Shown here: piece after piece, positions 15,435 through 23,780 of the stretch
How positions within the stretch are numbered: the stretch's first letter is position 1
How the letters are laid out: the number at the start of each line of letters is the position of its first letter
NCBI RefSeq assembly: GCF_000368565.1
Contig: NZ_KB849554.1
Span: 33,337-79,952 of the forward strand
DNA: 46,616 nucleotides
Direction: 5' to 3'
Source of the DNA: Acinetobacter gerneri DSM 14967 = CIP 107464 = MTCC 9824
Lineage (GTDB): Bacteria > Pseudomonadota > Gammaproteobacteria > Pseudomonadales > Moraxellaceae
Made by a program: the position numbers and the translations under genes
The notes under the pieces: generated by a model
Told to the model about the DNA's origin: nothing
The model's input: only the letters and a program-made list of their open reading frames with translations
Databases searched by the model: none

Positions 15435-16733
15435 CTACAGCGCGCAGGATTCTTTACTTTGTTCTTGTTGAAAATATTGTGTCAGTTGGTTTTGAATGAT
15501 TTGGAAATCTTGTTGCAGATCATGTTCCCATAACCAATCAAAGCGATGTGTGAGATGTGTGCCGATACTATCGAAATCAGGATATTCACCAGAATAAAGC
15601 TCATAAATTTCACCCGATTCACGTGAAGTACGTTGGACTTTGCATGCACGTTCTAAGCGTAAATCTTGGTAAATTTCCGATATTTTCGGGAGAGCTTCTC
15701 GATTGATTTGAGCATTTTTAAACAATTCTACGAGCACGGCTGCATCTTCTAAGCCCTGTCCTGCGCCAGCGCCTTGATGCGGTAACATCGCATGTGCTGC
15801 ATCACCGATGAGAATGACTTTCCCTGATTGGCTTTGATAGCTATTTAACTCATCGATTTCATGTAATGCCCAAATGGTTGGATTATCGATTAAATCCAAA
15901 AGTGCGATACAGCTATCACTCCAGTCTGAGAAATCACTGAGCATTTGCGCTTTGCTCACTGGTTGGGTCCAAGCTGTATTCTCAGCAAGTTGCGTATCAT
16001 CGCGATTTGATTTAAACGCCACGATATTGATTTCTTCGCCCTGACGAATCGGGAAAGTTAAGATATGTTTGTCTTTTCCGAGAAACATTTGCGGTACATC
16101 GGCAATTTCGGGATCATTCTGCAAATTTTGGATGGCATTTTTATAGTCTTGATATTTTATGATGCCTCGATATGCCCAAGTCCCTGAAAATTTTGGATAA
16201 ACTGGAAGTGCTTGCTGAGATGAGAGCACATACTGACGTACGTTTGAATGTATGCCATCAGCACCAATGAGATAGTCGCAACTGGCTGAACTACCATCTT
16301 GAAATGTGAGAATAATTTCTTGATCATTCTCAGAAATTGATTGAATTTTTTTGGAAAAATGCGCATTTTCTAATGGCATACGAGCAATAATTGCATCTAA
16401 GAAATCTGCACGATGTACTGAAGATTGCCCGACATTTTCAGCCAATGATGCTGATAAAAATTCATCGGTATAGCCATTTCTCCACTGAAACCAGACATCG
16501 GTATAGGGTGCAGCGACTTTATCTGCAATAGCATGATATTCTTCAGATAAATCGAGATGTTGAATGGCATTGACTGCATTTGCACCAAAAGAAATCCCGG
16601 CACCAATTTCAGAAAATTGTGCTGCTGCTTCATAGAGCTGTACATCTAAATGTGAATGCTTAACCAATTGGGTTGCAAGTGCTAATCCCGCAATGCCACC
16701 GCCAATAATCGCAACACGTACAGGTGCTTCCAT
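15435..16733 (-). CDS. salA: Salicylate 1-monooxygenase (FAD-dependent)
   Basis: 432 aa, the length of NahG/SalA. It decarboxylates and hydroxylates salicylate to catechol using NADH and O2, feeding the beta-ketoadipate pathway. FAD motifs: GGGIAG at 11-16, GADGIHS near 160-170 and GDAAHAMLPHQGAGAGQGLE near residue 300. Family-specific stretches resemble NahG closely: EIGAGISFGANAVNAI, VGQSSVHRADFLDAI, VPQMFLGKDKHILTFP and the closing HRFDWLWEHDLQ. It sits between an MFS transporter gene and a NahR-like regulator gene, all on the minus strand, which supports salicylate over other aromatic substrates. Confidence 0.92.
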   Translation of the reverse strand: MEAPVRVAIIGGGIAGLALATQLVKHSHLDVQLYEAAAQFSEIGAGISFGANAVNAIQHLDLSEEYHAIADKVAAPYTDVWFQWRNGYTDEFLSASLAENVGQSSVHRADFLDAIIARMPLENAHFSKKIQSISENDQEIILTFQDGSSASCDYLIGADGIHSNVRQYVLSSQQALPVYPKFSGTWAYRGIIKYQDYKNAIQNLQNDPEIADVPQMFLGKDKHILTFPIRQGEEINIVAFKSNRDDTQLAENTAWTQPVSKAQMLSDFSDWSDSCIALLDLIDNPTIWALHEIDELNSYQSQSGKVILIGDAAHAMLPHQGAGAGQGLEDAAVLVELFKNAQINREALPKISEIYQDLRLERACKVQRTSRESGEIYELYSGEYPDFDSIGTHLTHRFDWLWEHDLQQDFQIIQNQLTQYFQQEQSKESCAL

Positions 16734-16849
16734 GACCTGATTCCTCTAAATTTTCGTATTGCTTGTATCTTTGACGATTTTTTTTAAATAATCCAATTGA
16801 TATTTTTTGATTCAAGTTATCTAAAATTTAAATAACTTGAATTTTTATT

Positions 16850-18031
16850 TTAAGAGTGTTGAGCTTGCGTGAGTTTGTTATGTTGTAGTAGTAGATATAG
16901 GCAGAGTAAGCCCATTCCAAAACAGAAACTCAGTACACCTGTCATTAAACCAAAATGGTCTGCTAAAAAACCTACAGCAATAATAGGAACGATCGTGCCT
17001 AAATAGGCAAGAAATAGATAGGTCGATACAACAGCGGCACGATTTTCAGTTTTAGTCATGTGATGCACCAGCGCAAATGCACCCAATAAACCAAAACCAT
17101 GTCCCACACCCACTAAAATATCGCTAATAAAAAATAGCGTACTCACATGAAATATCATGCAAATAGACAATAATATATAGCTTAAAATTAGGGTACAAAG
17201 ACCGATATTGAGGGCACGATGCATCGACATTGATTTGGCGATAAACTGAGATACGGCAGAAATTAATAAAATACTGGCAATCGCCGTACCACTGACCAAA
17301 GGTCCATGCCAAGGAATAACATCTTTGATAAATGACGGTGCGAGTGATGCGAATAGGCTAAATGATCCGAAGGCACAAAAAGCAGTGAAACTTGCAACAT
17401 AAAAAATTGATTTATATTGTGTTTCTGGAAGTTCTAAATGCGGAGCAATCGAAAATTTTTGTGTTTCAACTTGAGCTGTTTTGATTTTAAATAAACTAAT
17501 TAAACTCAAAATTGCGCCAAAAATCACAGGAATATACGGCGTAAATAATGGTCGCATACTCAATTCAGCAATCACACCACCAATAAAAGGTCCCAATCCA
17601 AAACCAATCACCGTAATAATGGAACTCAGTTGCGGAGCACTTTCTTTGTGCGATTGTGGAATAGTGTAGATCAAACCTAGCATGGCAGATGTGCTGATTA
17701 AGCCAGAGGCAATGCCGATAATAAATCGCCCAAAGCCCAAAATATATGCATTACTCGCATAAGCCGACAAAATCAGTCCGATAATGGCAAAAAATAATCC
17801 ACTTTGTAGCGTTTTAATATAGCCAAAACTATTACTTGAACGACCTAAAAATAATAAAGTCGTCAAGCAGCCAAACATATATGCCACGAAAATAAAGGTA
17901 ATATGGCTAGGGAGTAGATGCCATGATTCCTGATAAATCGGGTATAGGGGGCTGGATAACGCTGTACCAATTGTACCAATACAAAGCGCTAGGCTGACCA
18001 TTAAAAAGGGTCGCCATGTTTGCTGATTCAT
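16850..18031 (-). CDS. MFS transporter, probably linked to the salicylate genes
   Basis: 393 aa from the ATG at 18031; a TTG at 18061 would add 10 residues, and neither start has a strong ribosome site. Twelve hydrophobic segments can be counted. The N-terminal half has the MFS loop region FLGRSSNSFGYIKTLQSG and the antiporter-like stretch GFGLGPFIGGVIAE in TM5, as in drug:H+ antiporter groups. It lies 116 bp upstream of the salicylate hydroxylase on the same strand, so uptake or efflux of salicylate or a related aromatic is a reasonable inference, not shown by sequence. Confidence 0.75.
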   Translation of the reverse strand: MNQQTWRPFLMVSLALCIGTIGTALSSPLYPIYQESWHLLPSHITFIFVAYMFGCLTTLLFLGRSSNSFGYIKTLQSGLFFAIIGLILSAYASNAYILGFGRFIIGIASGLISTSAMLGLIYTIPQSHKESAPQLSSIITVIGFGLGPFIGGVIAELSMRPLFTPYIPVIFGAILSLISLFKIKTAQVETQKFSIAPHLELPETQYKSIFYVASFTAFCAFGSFSLFASLAPSFIKDVIPWHGPLVSGTAIASILLISAVSQFIAKSMSMHRALNIGLCTLILSYILLSICMIFHVSTLFFISDILVGVGHGFGLLGAFALVHHMTKTENRAAVVSTYLFLAYLGTIVPIIAVGFLADHFGLMTGVLSFCFGMGLLCLYLLLQHNKLTQAQHS

Positions 18032-18271
18032 AAGTTTAGGCTTTTGAGATGAAAATACCAATCTAAAAATAGACTGGTATAAAGAAATTTGTGGATTGTA
18101 TTAAGACTAAATCTTAGTCAAGATTAGGTCAATTCTATTTTTTAAAAAAGTATTTTATATGAGTTATATAACGTAATTCAGATTATCGAAATCAGTCATT
18201 TTAATACACTTTTAAATGAAGATTTAAGTGAAAGTTAAAATGATTTTAGATGGTTAAAAATTAAATAAAAC

Positions 18272-18538
18272 TTAAGAATATCGCTTTAGCAATTTTAAAA
18301 ATTCAAGTAATTCGTGTTCATCTACTTGGCTTTGATCTTGGATGACGTGATGACGTAAATGTTGTTCAATCAGTTCATTCATTAAACCATTCACTGCACC
18401 TTTGATCGCTGCAACTTGCTGTAAAACATCTATACAGGAGTTGTGCTCATTTTTAAGTGATTCTTCAACTGCATTCATCTGACCTTGTAGACGTTTTACA
18501 CGATTTAAGATTTTTTTATCTTGATGTAAATGGCCCAT
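18272..18538 (-). CDS. dmeR: RcnR/CsoR-family metal-responsive repressor of the divergent efflux gene
   Basis: 88 aa from the ATG at 18538, chosen because GGAG lies seven bases upstream and because it places a histidine at position 3. All four E. coli RcnR Ni/Co ligands are then in register: His3, Cys35, His60 and His64. The all-helical DUF156 fold signature is clear (ILNRVKRLQGQMNAVEESL, QVAAIKGAVNGLMNEL). It should repress dmeF and itself until Ni(II) or Co(II) binds. Two RcnR-type operators lie in the 88-bp divergent promoter. The GTG at 18550 gives a longer, less likely product. Confidence 0.9.
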   Translation of the reverse strand: MGHLHQDKKILNRVKRLQGQMNAVEESLKNEHNSCIDVLQQVAAIKGAVNGLMNELIEQHLRHHVIQDQSQVDEHELLEFLKLLKRYS

Positions 18539-18559
18539 GCTTGTCTCCACAAATTTCTA

Positions 18560-18609
18560 TACTCCCTTATAGTATAATTTTAAAAATATAAATATACTAA
18601 GGGGGAGTA
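18560..18609. promoter_or_regulatory. Paired RcnR/DmeR-type operators in the dmeR-dmeF divergent promoter
   Basis: Two sites fit TACT-N7-AGTA with a G-tract, the arrangement known for RcnR. One is TACTAAGGGGGAGTA at 18595-18609; the other is TACTCCCTTATAGTA at 18560-18574, which reads TACTATAAGGGAGTA on the minus strand. They face opposite directions, one near each gene, 20 bp apart, and would overlap or flank both core promoters. Confidence 0.85.
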
Positions 18610-18626
18610 TATTTGGGGTATTCAAT

Positions 18627-19604
18627 ATGCAGTTCCAAGCAATTAATCGAAAGCATTCACATCATTTTGATCAAGGTAATCCTTTGGCTGAAAAGAAAAT
18701 TTTAATTGCCACGATATTGACTGGCATCATGATGGTTTTTGAAATTGCTGGTGGTTGGATTTTTAATTCTATGGCACTGCTGGCTGATGGTTGGCATATG
18801 AGTTCACATATGCTGGCCTTGGGATTGGCTTATATAGCTTATCGTGCTGCTCGACATTTTTCAGAAGATCAACGCTTTAGTTTTGGTACTTGGAAAATTG
18901 AAATTTTAGCGGGATATAGTAGTGCAATTATTTTAATGATTGTGGCACTTTTCATGCTTTTTCAGTCAGTTGAACGAATCATAGCACCCGTTGCCATTCA
19001 TTTTAACGAAGCTATTCCTATTGCGATTATTGGTTTAATTGTCAATTTAATTTGTGCATGGTTATTACATCAAGGTGGGCATGAGCATAGTCATGGTCAT
19101 AGCCATGATCATGGACACAACCATTCACATCATCAACATGATCATCATGACTTAAATCATAAGGCAGCATTTTTACATGTCGTTGCCGATGCTGTAACTT
19201 CTGTTTTAGCAATTTTGGCACTGTTTGCTGGAAAATATTTCGGGTGGGATTTTCTTGATCCTGTATTGGGAATTGTGGGTGCATTTTTGGTGGCGAATTG
19301 GTCTTGGAGTTTGATACGTCAGACTGGAAAAACTTTGCTGGATGCTGAAATGGATGAACCGATTGTGGATGAAATCCGTGAAGTGATTAAACAATTTGAT
19401 CAGCAGATCAAGATCACTGATTTGCATGTATGGAAAGTGGGAAAAGGCAAGTTTTCATGTATTTTAGCTTTGGAAATACCCAATAAATCGTTGACAGCAG
19501 ACCAAGTCCGCCGTGCATTAGCTATTCATGAAGAGTTGGTACATATATCGGTTGAAATCAATCAGACAGGAACATTTTCATTCGTTTCACGTGGAACGGT
19601 TTGA
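18627..19604 (+). CDS. dmeF: Cation diffusion facilitator, DmeF-type Co/Ni (divalent metal) exporter
   Basis: 325 aa. The N-terminal HSHHFDQGNPLAEKK is the DmeF hallmark. Six membrane segments are followed by a cytoplasmic domain (about 235-320). The transport site is visible: D54, H57 and H61 in LLADGWHMSSH (TM2) and H184/D188 in HVVADAVTS (TM5). The loop between TM4 and TM5 (151-178) is a His-rich run (HEHSHGHSHDHGHNHSHH) for metal capture. It acts as a proton-coupled exporter in the inner membrane. Divergent from dmeR with DmeR operators between them. The last codons contain a parS-like 16-mer. Confidence 0.92.
   Translation: MQFQAINRKHSHHFDQGNPLAEKKILIATILTGIMMVFEIAGGWIFNSMALLADGWHMSSHMLALGLAYIAYRAARHFSEDQRFSFGTWKIEILAGYSSAIILMIVALFMLFQSVERIIAPVAIHFNEAIPIAIIGLIVNLICAWLLHQGGHEHSHGHSHDHGHNHSHHQHDHHDLNHKAAFLHVVADAVTSVLAILALFAGKYFGWDFLDPVLGIVGAFLVANWSWSLIRQTGKTLLDAEMDEPIVDEIREVIKQFDQQIKITDLHVWKVGKGKFSCILALEIPNKSLTADQVRRALAIHEELVHISVEINQTGTFSFVSRGTV
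19583..19598. other. parS-like site in the 3' end of dmeF
   Basis: CGTTTCACGTGGAACG matches the core of the bacterial parS consensus TGTTTCACGTGGAACA at 14 of 16 positions, differing only in the outermost bases. It is within the coding sequence, which is common for parS. A second site with the same C...G ends lies at 45473-45488. Confidence 0.5.
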
Positions 19605-19702
19605 AATCGAATCGCTTTTTTATGACAAGATTCATTAAATCCACAGAACTAAATGTATTTTAGATTTAAAATAAGCAGTATATTTTGAAAGAACCAAACG
19701 AA

Positions 19703-20416
19703 ATGTTAAATAAATTGTTGCCAATCGTATTGGGGATGAGTCTTGCGAGCTTATCCTTTGCAAGCCCAGATAGTGTGAAATATAAATTAACTAAGCAATA
19801 TCCAAATGTCAAAATAGACAACTTAAAAAGCACAGAGATGCAAGGTTTATATAGTGGGACTTTGGATAATCAAATTGTTTATGTTGATGAAAATGCAGAA
19901 CATATTTTTATAGGCTCTATGATTCGATTAAAGGATCAGCATAATTTAACCAAAGATTTAGTTTTAAAGAATAAACCAAATTCAGGTGAAATTGATTTTA
20001 ATAGTTTGCCAAAACAGGATGCAATCAAAGTGGTAAGGGGGTCTGGGAAACGCCAGTTAGCGATCTTTTCTGACCCAAATTGCCCATATTGTAAGGCTCT
20101 TGAAGGTAATCTAGCAAAGTTGAATGATGTCACAATTTATACTTTTATTTATCCGATCAAAGCTGAGTCGATTATTCCTTCAAAACAAGTTTGGTGTTCT
20201 GCAAATAAAGAATATGCTTGGAAAAGTTTACTACAATATTCAATTAAACCTTCAGCCCCTGCCAATTGTGAAACACCAATTGAGCGTAATTTAGAATTAG
20301 GTCGCCGTTTAGGATTAAATGGTACTCCTGCCATTATATTTTCAAATGGTACGAAAGTAATGGGAGCTTATCCAGCTGAAAAAATTGAACAAATTTGGAA
20401 GCAATTAGGATTATAA
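19703..20416 (+). CDS. Periplasmic DsbC-like thiol:disulfide interchange protein
   Basis: 237 aa from the ATG at 19703; the TTG at 19685 would put six residues before the signal peptide. Signal peptide to about residue 20 (ASLSFA). An N-terminal dimerisation domain (about 22-85, with GLYSGTLDNQIVYVDENAEH) precedes a thioredoxin fold with active-site CPYC at 127-130 (IFSDPNCPYCKALE) and the cis-proline loop NGTPAIIF. The layout is DsbC/DsbG, so disulfide isomerisation with electrons from DsbD is expected. It is a single-gene unit with its own terminator. Confidence 0.9.
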   Translation: MLNKLLPIVLGMSLASLSFASPDSVKYKLTKQYPNVKIDNLKSTEMQGLYSGTLDNQIVYVDENAEHIFIGSMIRLKDQHNLTKDLVLKNKPNSGEIDFNSLPKQDAIKVVRGSGKRQLAIFSDPNCPYCKALEGNLAKLNDVTIYTFIYPIKAESIIPSKQVWCSANKEYAWKSLLQYSIKPSAPANCETPIERNLELGRRLGLNGTPAIIFSNGTKVMGAYPAEKIEQIWKQLGL

Positions 20417-20421
20417 ATCGC

Positions 20422-20456
20422 AAAAAAAAGATCATCGCCTTGATGATCTTTTTTTA
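20422..20456 (+). terminator. Rho-independent terminator after dsbC-like gene
   Basis: Stem AAAAGATCATC / GATGATCTTTT with a 5-base loop and a T7 run. The A-run on the other side makes it plausible in both directions, also serving the minus-strand gene ending at 20487. Confidence 0.85.
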
Positions 20457-20486
20457 TTTGAGGTTAATATTTGAAAATTAAACAAT

Positions 20487-20741
20487 TTATCCAGTTCTTC
20501 GAGCGATAAAATTATAGATAAATAACACAATAATCGCACCGACCACTGATGCAATAAAACCTGCAGATGCATTTTCACCATACCAACCGAGCATTCGTCC
20601 GAGATATGTCGCGACCAGTGCACCAACAACGCCGAGCAATGTTGTCATGATAAAACCTAATTTATCATCTCCAGGATGTATAGCTCTGGCGATCAAACCT
20701 GCGATAAATCCGACGACAATTGCAACAATAAGTGACCACAT
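20487..20741 (-). CDS. GlsB/YeaQ/YmgE-family small stress membrane protein
   Basis: 84 aa, three hydrophobic segments, with the family signature GLIARAIHPGDDKLGFIMTT and LGVVGALVATYLGRMLGW. Such proteins (transglycosylase-associated family) are stress-induced inner-membrane proteins of unknown biochemical function. A GGAGAACG ribosome site precedes the ATG. It stands alone, with about 270 bp of non-coding DNA upstream to the hpt terminator. Confidence 0.88.
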   Translation of the reverse strand: MWSLIVAIVVGFIAGLIARAIHPGDDKLGFIMTTLLGVVGALVATYLGRMLGWYGENASAGFIASVVGAIIVLFIYNFIARRTG

Positions 20742-20957
20742 AATCGTTCTCCTTTGTTGTTATCTATTCTGTGATTCGTGAGGAATTGATTCCCCAATAT
20801 GATTGATCAAACAAACAAAAGTTTGAAGTATTTGATTGAAAATTCATGTTGTTTTTTTGTTCAAGGTCGAGTTTTAGGTATTTAAAATGCATTTTTAAAT
20901 TCAAAAAATAAATGCAGCAGACGGCCCTAAGTTGATTTATATATTCTTATAGACATC

Positions 20958-20982
20958 AAAAAGCGGCTTATTTAAGCCGCTT
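20958..20982 (-). terminator. Rho-independent terminator of hpt
   Basis: Stem AAGCGGCTTA / TAAGCCGCTT with a short loop, followed on the minus strand by TTTTTGATG. It lies about 30 bases past the hpt stop codon. Confidence 0.8.
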
Positions 20983-21010
20983 AAATCTTTAACTGTTATG
21001 TTAAGTTAAA

Positions 21011-21538
21011 TTAAAGACCAATTTCACCAATAAATGGAAGATGGCGATATTTTTGATCATAGTCTAAGCCATAACCAACGATAAACTTGTCTTCAACTTC
21101 AAAGCCTAAAAATTTAACATCGAGATCAATTTCACGGCGAGAAGGTTTGCTGACCAAGGTACAAAGCTCAATCGAATTTGGTTGACGCGTTTGTAAAATT
21201 TCAAGGACTTTACTTAAAGTATTACCAGAATCGATAATATCCTCAACAACAAGCACATCGCGATCACGAATTTCGCCGTCCAAGTCTTTTAAAATTTTAA
21301 CATCACGAGTGGAGGTTGTACCGCCGCCATAACTAGAAACTGTCATAAAATCAAGTTCATGGGTCTTATTGATCGCACGGCACAAATCGGCCATAAAAAT
21401 AACCGAGCCACGAAGTAGACCGATTAAAACCAATTCTTTATCGCTATTGGCATAATGCGCATCAATTTGTTTACCGAGTTCTTTGACTTTCGCTTGAATT
21501 TCTTCAGTTGAAATCATCACTTTCATATCAACGGTCAT
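21011..21538 (-). CDS. hpt: Hypoxanthine phosphoribosyltransferase
   Basis: 175 aa from the ATG at 21538 (MTVDMKVMIST); the GTG- or TTG-led extension to 21565 adds non-conserved residues. It converts hypoxanthine or guanine plus PRPP to IMP or GMP in purine salvage. The PRPP-binding loop VLVVEDIIDSGNTL, the N-terminal LLRGSVIFMADL and the C-terminal GYGLDYDQKYRHLPFIGEI are present, all typical of Hpt. It is monocistronic with its own terminator. Guanine deaminase is encoded next on the same strand, so two purine-salvage enzymes lie side by side. Confidence 0.93.
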   Translation of the reverse strand: MTVDMKVMISTEEIQAKVKELGKQIDAHYANSDKELVLIGLLRGSVIFMADLCRAINKTHELDFMTVSSYGGGTTSTRDVKILKDLDGEIRDRDVLVVEDIIDSGNTLSKVLEILQTRQPNSIELCTLVSKPSRREIDLDVKFLGFEVEDKFIVGYGLDYDQKYRHLPFIGEIGL

Positions 21539-21752
21539 GGAAAGATACCTAAAACAACAATGCAAAAATAAAAAAGGCGTTGACCAGCAACACCTCTAAA
21601 TTAACTCAATTTTAAAACATATCATGCCAATATGCATCAATTTTGACAGCTTTTAATGTAATTCGTCCTTTTGCGGCTTAGAATCCCGCTTTAAAACCAA
21701 GGCACAGGTCGTTATTAAAACAGCCAAAAGTACAATCTTGGTTTTGGATTTT

Positions 21753-23078
21753 TTATCCGTTTGTTATTTGCGCATAAACTTTTTGACCATATATATAGGT
21801 TGCTTGAATATTGCGATCATCACCAATAGTCATGAGTGCGAATAAAGCATCTTCTATATTTTTTGCATGTTCCTGACGCAATTTTTGCAATGCTGTTGCT
21901 TTTAAATTTAACACCACGAAATCGGCTTCTTTTCCTAGATTAAAATTGCCTAATTTATCATCTAAATCCAGTGATTTTGCACCACCTAATGTCGCTAAAT
22001 ATAACGATTCAAAAGCTGATAATTTTTCTCCTTGAAGCTGCTGAACTTTGTATGCTTCATTCAATGTTTGAAGATGGCAAAACGATGTTCCAGCACCGAT
22101 ATCTGTGCCCAATCCAACTTTTACTTGTTTATCCCATGCTTTTTTTAATGGAAATAATCCACTCCCTAAAAAGAGATTGGATGTCGGACAAAAGGCAATT
22201 GCAGAGTCAGTTTGATGCATGCAGTCCCATTCATGTTCTTCCAAATGTACGCAATGTGCAAAGACAGAGCGTTGCCCCGTTAAACCATAATGGTCGTAAA
22301 CGTCGAGATAACCCTTTTGTTCAGGAAAGAGTTCTTTTACCCATGAAATTTCATTTTTATTTTCACTTAAATGCGTATGCACATATACATCAGGATATTC
22401 AGCTTTGAGTTGACCTGCTTTTTGCAATTGTTCCGCAGTAGAGGTTGGGGCGAAACGAGGAGTGATTGCGTATAGCGCACGACCTTTACCATGCCACTTT
22501 TCGATTAGTGCTTTAGATTCGCTATATGCTTGTTCAGGAGTATCGAGTAGTTCGTCTGGTGCATGACGATCCATCATGACTTTTCCTGCGATTAAACGCA
22601 TTTGATGACGTTCTGCAGCTTGGAAAAGTGCATCGACTGATTCAGGATGAACAGTACAAAAAACTAAAGCTGTTGTTGTTCCGTTTTTAAGTAATTCTTC
22701 AACAAAAAAATGTGCAATTTTGTCGGCATAAGTACGGTCTTTAAATTGAATTTCTGTTGGAAAAGTATAGGTATTTAGCCATTCTAAAAGCTGTTCACCA
22801 AATGCACCGATCATTTCAGTTTGTGGAAAATGAATATGGGTATCGATAAAGCCAGGTACGATGAGTTGTTCTGGATAATGCTCAACTTTTAAAGTATTCG
22901 GCAGATGTTTTTCACCTTCTTTCCAAGTTCCAAACCACGTGATTTTTCCATTTTCAGTAATAAGAAGCCCATCTTCGATATAGCGTACTTGATTGGCTAT
23001 ATCAGCTGCTTGGGTAACAGTACTTTGAATATCTAGAAAACGACCGCGAATCGCCTGTTTAGAGTTTTGGGAAGACAT
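21753..23078 (-). CDS. guaD: Guanine deaminase
   Basis: 441 aa amidohydrolase converting guanine to xanthine and ammonia in the cytoplasm. Zinc ligands are in place: H81 and H83 in DTHIHFPQ, H236 in THLSEN, H275 in FAHCVHLE and D326 in GLGTDIGAGTSF. The PQTEMIGAFGEQLLEWL segment is specific for GuaD among amidohydrolases. Length fits the ~440-aa bacterial enzymes. About 215 bp separate it from hpt, so cotranscription is uncertain. Confidence 0.93.
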   Translation of the reverse strand: MSSQNSKQAIRGRFLDIQSTVTQAADIANQVRYIEDGLLITENGKITWFGTWKEGEKHLPNTLKVEHYPEQLIVPGFIDTHIHFPQTEMIGAFGEQLLEWLNTYTFPTEIQFKDRTYADKIAHFFVEELLKNGTTTALVFCTVHPESVDALFQAAERHQMRLIAGKVMMDRHAPDELLDTPEQAYSESKALIEKWHGKGRALYAITPRFAPTSTAEQLQKAGQLKAEYPDVYVHTHLSENKNEISWVKELFPEQKGYLDVYDHYGLTGQRSVFAHCVHLEEHEWDCMHQTDSAIAFCPTSNLFLGSGLFPLKKAWDKQVKVGLGTDIGAGTSFCHLQTLNEAYKVQQLQGEKLSAFESLYLATLGGAKSLDLDDKLGNFNLGKEADFVVLNLKATALQKLRQEHAKNIEDALFALMTIGDDRNIQATYIYGQKVYAQITNG

Positions 23079-23256
23079 GAAAAACCTGCAAGTTATATTT
23101 TTTTCAGTTGATTGTACCTGAAAAAGTGAACACGATTGTATTTATATGGGTTTGATGCAAGCCAAATGTCTTTTGTATTGGAGCAAAGTTTTTTTAAATT
23201 TTTATCTATAAATCAATGAAAAGATGGATAAATAATGTTATTTATCCATTTTTGTG

Positions 23257-23739
23257 TTAAACAATTTTGCGTGCAGGCGGTAAATTTAAACTGCTGAGGT
23301 CTGGATTGAATAAAGCTTTATTTGTTGCTTCAGTGAGTTCAATTATATAACCAGGAGCTAATTCCAAACGACCTTGTGCACCCATGATATTAGGGGTGCG
23401 TTTTTGTAAAATTGGAATATTATTTTTTGCAGCTTTTTCATAAACCGCTTCAATATCATCTACAACAAACATTGTTCGAGTATTTTGGATAAAATCAGGC
23501 AGTTTTACTCGATTTTCTGGTGCAATAACGACTAGAGAAACATCTCCTAAAATTGATTGAAGCCCAACAACCAAAAGATTGAAATATTCTTCCAATCTAA
23601 AAACATATTCAACATTGCCGTCGAAGAAATCAATATAATTACGAATATATTGTTGTTCTTGACCTGGCTCAAGGAATAAACGCTCATATGGGCCTGATAC
23701 AAGGTGTTCTGCAAAGATACTATTTTCTATTTTACTCAT
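23257..23739 (-). CDS. VOC-superfamily (glyoxalase/bleomycin-resistance fold) protein
   Basis: 160 aa. One VOC-like unit is visible, with RTMFVVDDIEAVYEKAAKN and LELAPGYIIELTE forming the paired beta-alpha-beta modules. The exact metal ligands and substrate are not clear. It ends 40 bp upstream of nothing obvious; upstream on the same strand lies the oxidoreductase gene (gap 41 bp), so the two may form an operon. Confidence 0.65.
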   Translation of the reverse strand: MSKIENSIFAEHLVSGPYERLFLEPGQEQQYIRNYIDFFDGNVEYVFRLEEYFNLLVVGLQSILGDVSLVVIAPENRVKLPDFIQNTRTMFVVDDIEAVYEKAAKNNIPILQKRTPNIMGAQGRLELAPGYIIELTEATNKALFNPDLSSLNLPPARKIV

Positions 23740-23780
23740 TGTATTTTCCTGATATTAAATTTTTTCATTCTCAATACTAC

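Noticed and set aside
21698..21750. Inverted AAAACCAAG / CTTGGTTTT with a ~33-base gap after guaD
   Set aside because: The loop is too long and the T-run too poor to call a terminator with confidence; no other function evident.
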